Source: JAVJSD01 sp040219575 (lineage in GTDB: Bacteria; Planctomycetota; Planctomycetia; Pirellulales; Pirellulaceae). From it: a stretch of DNA of 6,837 nucleotides. Numbering within the stretch: the stretch's first letter is position 1; each line of letters begins with the position of its first letter. Location: NCBI GenBank assembly GCA_040219575.1, contig JAVJSD010000146.1:1-6837 (forward strand). The letters are read 5' to 3'. Positions 5,820-6,837 of the stretch are shown piece by piece. Below the pieces are notes generated by a model that ran no database searches, had not been told where the DNA came from, and saw only the letters and a list, made by a program, of their open reading frames with translations. Made by a program: the position numbers and the translations under genes.

Positions 5820-5976
5820 GGTTTTGTCCGGAATTCAGCGGTAGGGGGATCGCTTGTGGGGAACGTTACACGCCGCCTTCCCGGGGCAAATCTAACAGGT
5901 CGGCCGCACTTTGGGCGAGGGGCCGAGCGGATGTGGGCTACGTTTGAGAGAGCCGTAGCCCGCCGGTTTTGGCGCG
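5820..5976. other. Divergent intergenic region upstream of ppa
   Basis: This gap should hold the ppa promoter. On the minus strand the best candidate is an extended -10, TG-T-TAGATT (plus-strand 5889-5897), with no good -35, giving a leader of roughly 60 bases; this is weak. An inverted repeat lies at 5935-5961, listed separately. Confidence 0.3.
5935..5961. repeat. 8-bp inverted repeat containing GTAG
   Basis: GGGCTACG (5935-5942) and CGTAGCCC (5954-5961) form a perfect stem around 11 bases. It lies just upstream of the -35 of the gene at 6057 and on the far side of the ppa promoter region. It could be an operator-like site or a remnant of another repeat family. Confidence 0.45.
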
Positions 5977-6005
5977 TTGCCGCTCCGCCGACGCTTTGGG
6001 ATAAT
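5977..6005 (+). promoter_or_regulatory. Predicted sigma-70-type promoter for the secreted-protein gene
   Basis: TTGCCG (5977-5982, four of six to consensus) and GATAAT (6000-6005, five of six) have the ideal 17-base spacing. Transcription should start near 6012, leaving a leader of about 45 bases that contains the Shine-Dalgarno at 6043-6048. Confidence 0.6.
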
Positions 6006-6056
6006 GGCGTCCCGACCCACACCCCGCAAAATGGCACGAATAGAGGAGCGCTCCCC

Positions 6057-6587
6057 GTGAAGATTTCGCGAATCCTGCAGATGGCGTTGATCGTGAATTT
6101 CCTGTTCGGCGCGTCGGTGATGCTGGCCGATGACGAAAAGCCGGCGGCGGCGACGGAGGAACAAGCAGCGTCGTCCGATCAGGAGGCCCTGTTCAAGAAG
6201 TTCGAGGAGACGCTGTCGGGCTCGAAGCTGGTCGGCAGTTTCACGGTGATCGGCAAGGAGGGGCCGCTGCGTGAGGAAGAGTACTCGATCACCAAGATCA
6301 GCAAGCTGCCCAAGGGCGACTACTGGTTGTTCACCGCCCGAATCAAATACGGCGATCACGACCTGACCGTGCCGCTGCCGTTGGAGGTGAAGTGGTCGGG
6401 CGACACGCCGGTGATCACGCTCACCGACTTCACGATTCCCGCGTTGGGCACGTTCACCTCGCGGGTGTTGATCTACAACGACAAGTACGCCGGCACCTGG
6501 ACGCACGGCAAGGTCGGCGGCCACCTGTTCGGAAAGATCGTGAAGCTGGACGACAAGGACGCGGACGAGGTCGGCGAGGCCAAGTAG
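6057..6587 (+). CDS. Secreted protein of unknown function
   Basis: This 176-aa protein starts at GTG 6057, chosen because GAGGAG (6043-6048) lies eight bases upstream and a signal peptide follows at once. An open frame continues upstream through the ppa region but is antisense noise. Residues 1-24 are a signal peptide (KISR, hydrophobic core, likely cleavage after MLA before DDEK). Residues 25-43 are an Ala/Glu-rich linker. The mature domain (about 44-165) looks all-beta: SKLVGSFTVIGKE, YWLFTARIKYG, LTVPLPLEVKWSGDTPVITL, GTFTSRVLIYNDKYAGTW and then GKVGGHLFG. The tail is highly charged (KLDDKDADEVGEAK). No catalytic triad or metal motif is evident; a binding or sensing role outside the membrane would be a guess. 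It is probably monocistronic, because the repeat array begins right after the stop. Confidence 0.8.
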   Translation: MKISRILQMALIVNFLFGASVMLADDEKPAAATEEQAASSDQEALFKKFEETLSGSKLVGSFTVIGKEGPLREEEYSITKISKLPKGDYWLFTARIKYGDHDLTVPLPLEVKWSGDTPVITLTDFTIPALGTFTSRVLIYNDKYAGTWTHGKVGGHLFGKIVKLDDKDADEVGEAK

Positions 6588-6599
6588 CCGGCAGGTCCC

Positions 6600-6623
6600 G
6601 TAGCAGAAGCCGTGAGACTTCTG
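6600..6623 (+). repeat. REP-like palindrome, unit 1, plus
   Basis: GTAG head, then stem CAGAAGCC/GACTTCTG with loop GTGA. One stem pair is broken (C opposite A) relative to the perfect version in unit 2. Confidence 0.75.
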
Positions 6624-6674
6624 AAAGTTTCCTACCCGTTGGAAGTCTTGAGGGATCCTCTTTTCCAGGCCCGT

Positions 6675-6698
6675 CGGAAGTCTCACGACTTCCGCTAC
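6675..6698 (-). repeat. REP-like palindrome, unit 1, minus
   Basis: Perfect 8-bp stem CGGAAGTC/GACTTCCG; the loop reads GTGA on the minus strand, and the GTAG head lies at 6695-6698 on the minus strand. Confidence 0.8.
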
Positions 6699-6722
6699 GG
6701 GGTGGAGACGCCGGCAGGTCCC

Positions 6723-6746
6723 GTAGCAGAAGTCGTGAGACTTCTG
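6723..6746 (+). repeat. REP-like palindrome, unit 2, plus
   Basis: GTAG head, then perfect 8-bp stem CAGAAGTC/GACTTCTG with loop GTGA, a GNRA-type tetraloop in RNA. Compared with the minus copies, the second stem pair is A-T instead of G-C in both arms. Confidence 0.8.
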
Positions 6747-6796
6747 AAGGCTTTATACTTGGCGGAAGTCTTGAGGGTTCCTCTTTTCAGGCCCGT

Positions 6797-6820
6797 CGGA
6801 AGTCTGGCGACTTCCGCTAC
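6797..6820 (-). repeat. REP-like palindrome, unit 2, minus
   Basis: Perfect 8-bp stem CGGAAGTC/GACTTCCG with the loop reading GCCA on the minus strand; the GTAG head lies at 6817-6820 on the minus strand. Confidence 0.8.
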
Positions 6821-6837
6821 GGGGTGGAGACGCCGGC

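Larger units (their letters stand above)
6588..6837. repeat. Tandem array of ~122-123 bp units, each holding a REP-like pair
   Basis: Unit 1 is 6588-6710 (123 bp), unit 2 is 6711-6832 (122 bp), and the first bases of a third unit are at 6833-6837 where the window ends. Each unit contains a plus-strand GTAG palindrome, a degenerate middle hairpin (6640-6659; 6763-6782) and a minus-strand GTAG palindrome. The extended 27-base arms (6597-6623 with 6675-6701; 6720-6746 with 6797-6823) are inverted copies at 24 and 23 of 27 positions. The array begins directly after the stop codon of the secreted-protein gene. No coding potential is seen. Confidence 0.9.

Noticed and set aside
5271..6056. Upstream extension of the secreted-protein frame to give a 438-aa protein
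   Set aside because: The extension is antisense to ppa. A Shine-Dalgarno, GTG start and signal peptide place the real start at 6057.
6588..6837. CRISPR array
   Set aside because: The units are 122-123 bp, nearly identical throughout, and have internal inverted pairs; there is no short repeat with unique spacers.

Overview
The window is GC-rich chromosomal DNA from a bacterium that is most likely a planctomycete (Pirellulales-like). The grounds are a fused uroporphyrinogen-III methyltransferase/synthase followed directly by yacG, several secreted proteins of no recognisable family, frequent GTG starts and many intergenic inverted repeats. The lineage is an inference from gene content and style; no rRNA or other phylogenetic marker is present.

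Layout. Positions 1-281 hold no convincing protein gene. Read on the minus strand, 1-~95 resembles the 5' domain of a bacterial group II intron (low confidence), and a hairpin and a 23-bp tandem duplication follow at 206-268. A minus-strand hypothetical protein with two Cys/His clusters fills 282-1169. Two co-directional plus-strand genes for exported proteins of unknown function follow: an N-terminally anchored 199-aa protein at 1442-2041 and a lipoprotein-like ~305-aa protein at 2101-3018. The gap 3019-3357 contains a long inverted repeat (3057-3214) and a promoter-like sequence abutting the next start codon. A compact two-gene operon then encodes CobA-HemD (3358-4887), which makes uroporphyrinogen III and methylates it to precorrin-2 for siroheme or B12, and the zinc protein YacG (4904-5134). 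Family I inorganic pyrophosphatase lies convergently on the minus strand (5277-5819). Divergent from it, with its own recognisable promoter, is a secreted 176-aa protein of unknown function (6057-6587). The window ends in a tandem repeat array (6588-6837) that probably continues beyond it.

The most interesting non-coding signal is a family of short palindromes at 5150-5228 and in the terminal array. Each has the tetranucleotide GTAG, one C, then a near-perfect stem with a 4-nt loop. They occur in head-to-head pairs, and the stems vary with compensatory changes. This is the architecture of GTAG-headed REP elements and REPIN/BIME pairs, which in other bacteria are mobilised by RAYT (Y1-type) transposases. 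At the end of the window the pairs are multiplied into a ~122-123 bp tandem array. Apart from the cobA-hemD/yacG pair there is little evidence that the genes work together; the window looks like a housekeeping stretch with lineage-specific exported proteins and a heavy load of intergenic repeats.
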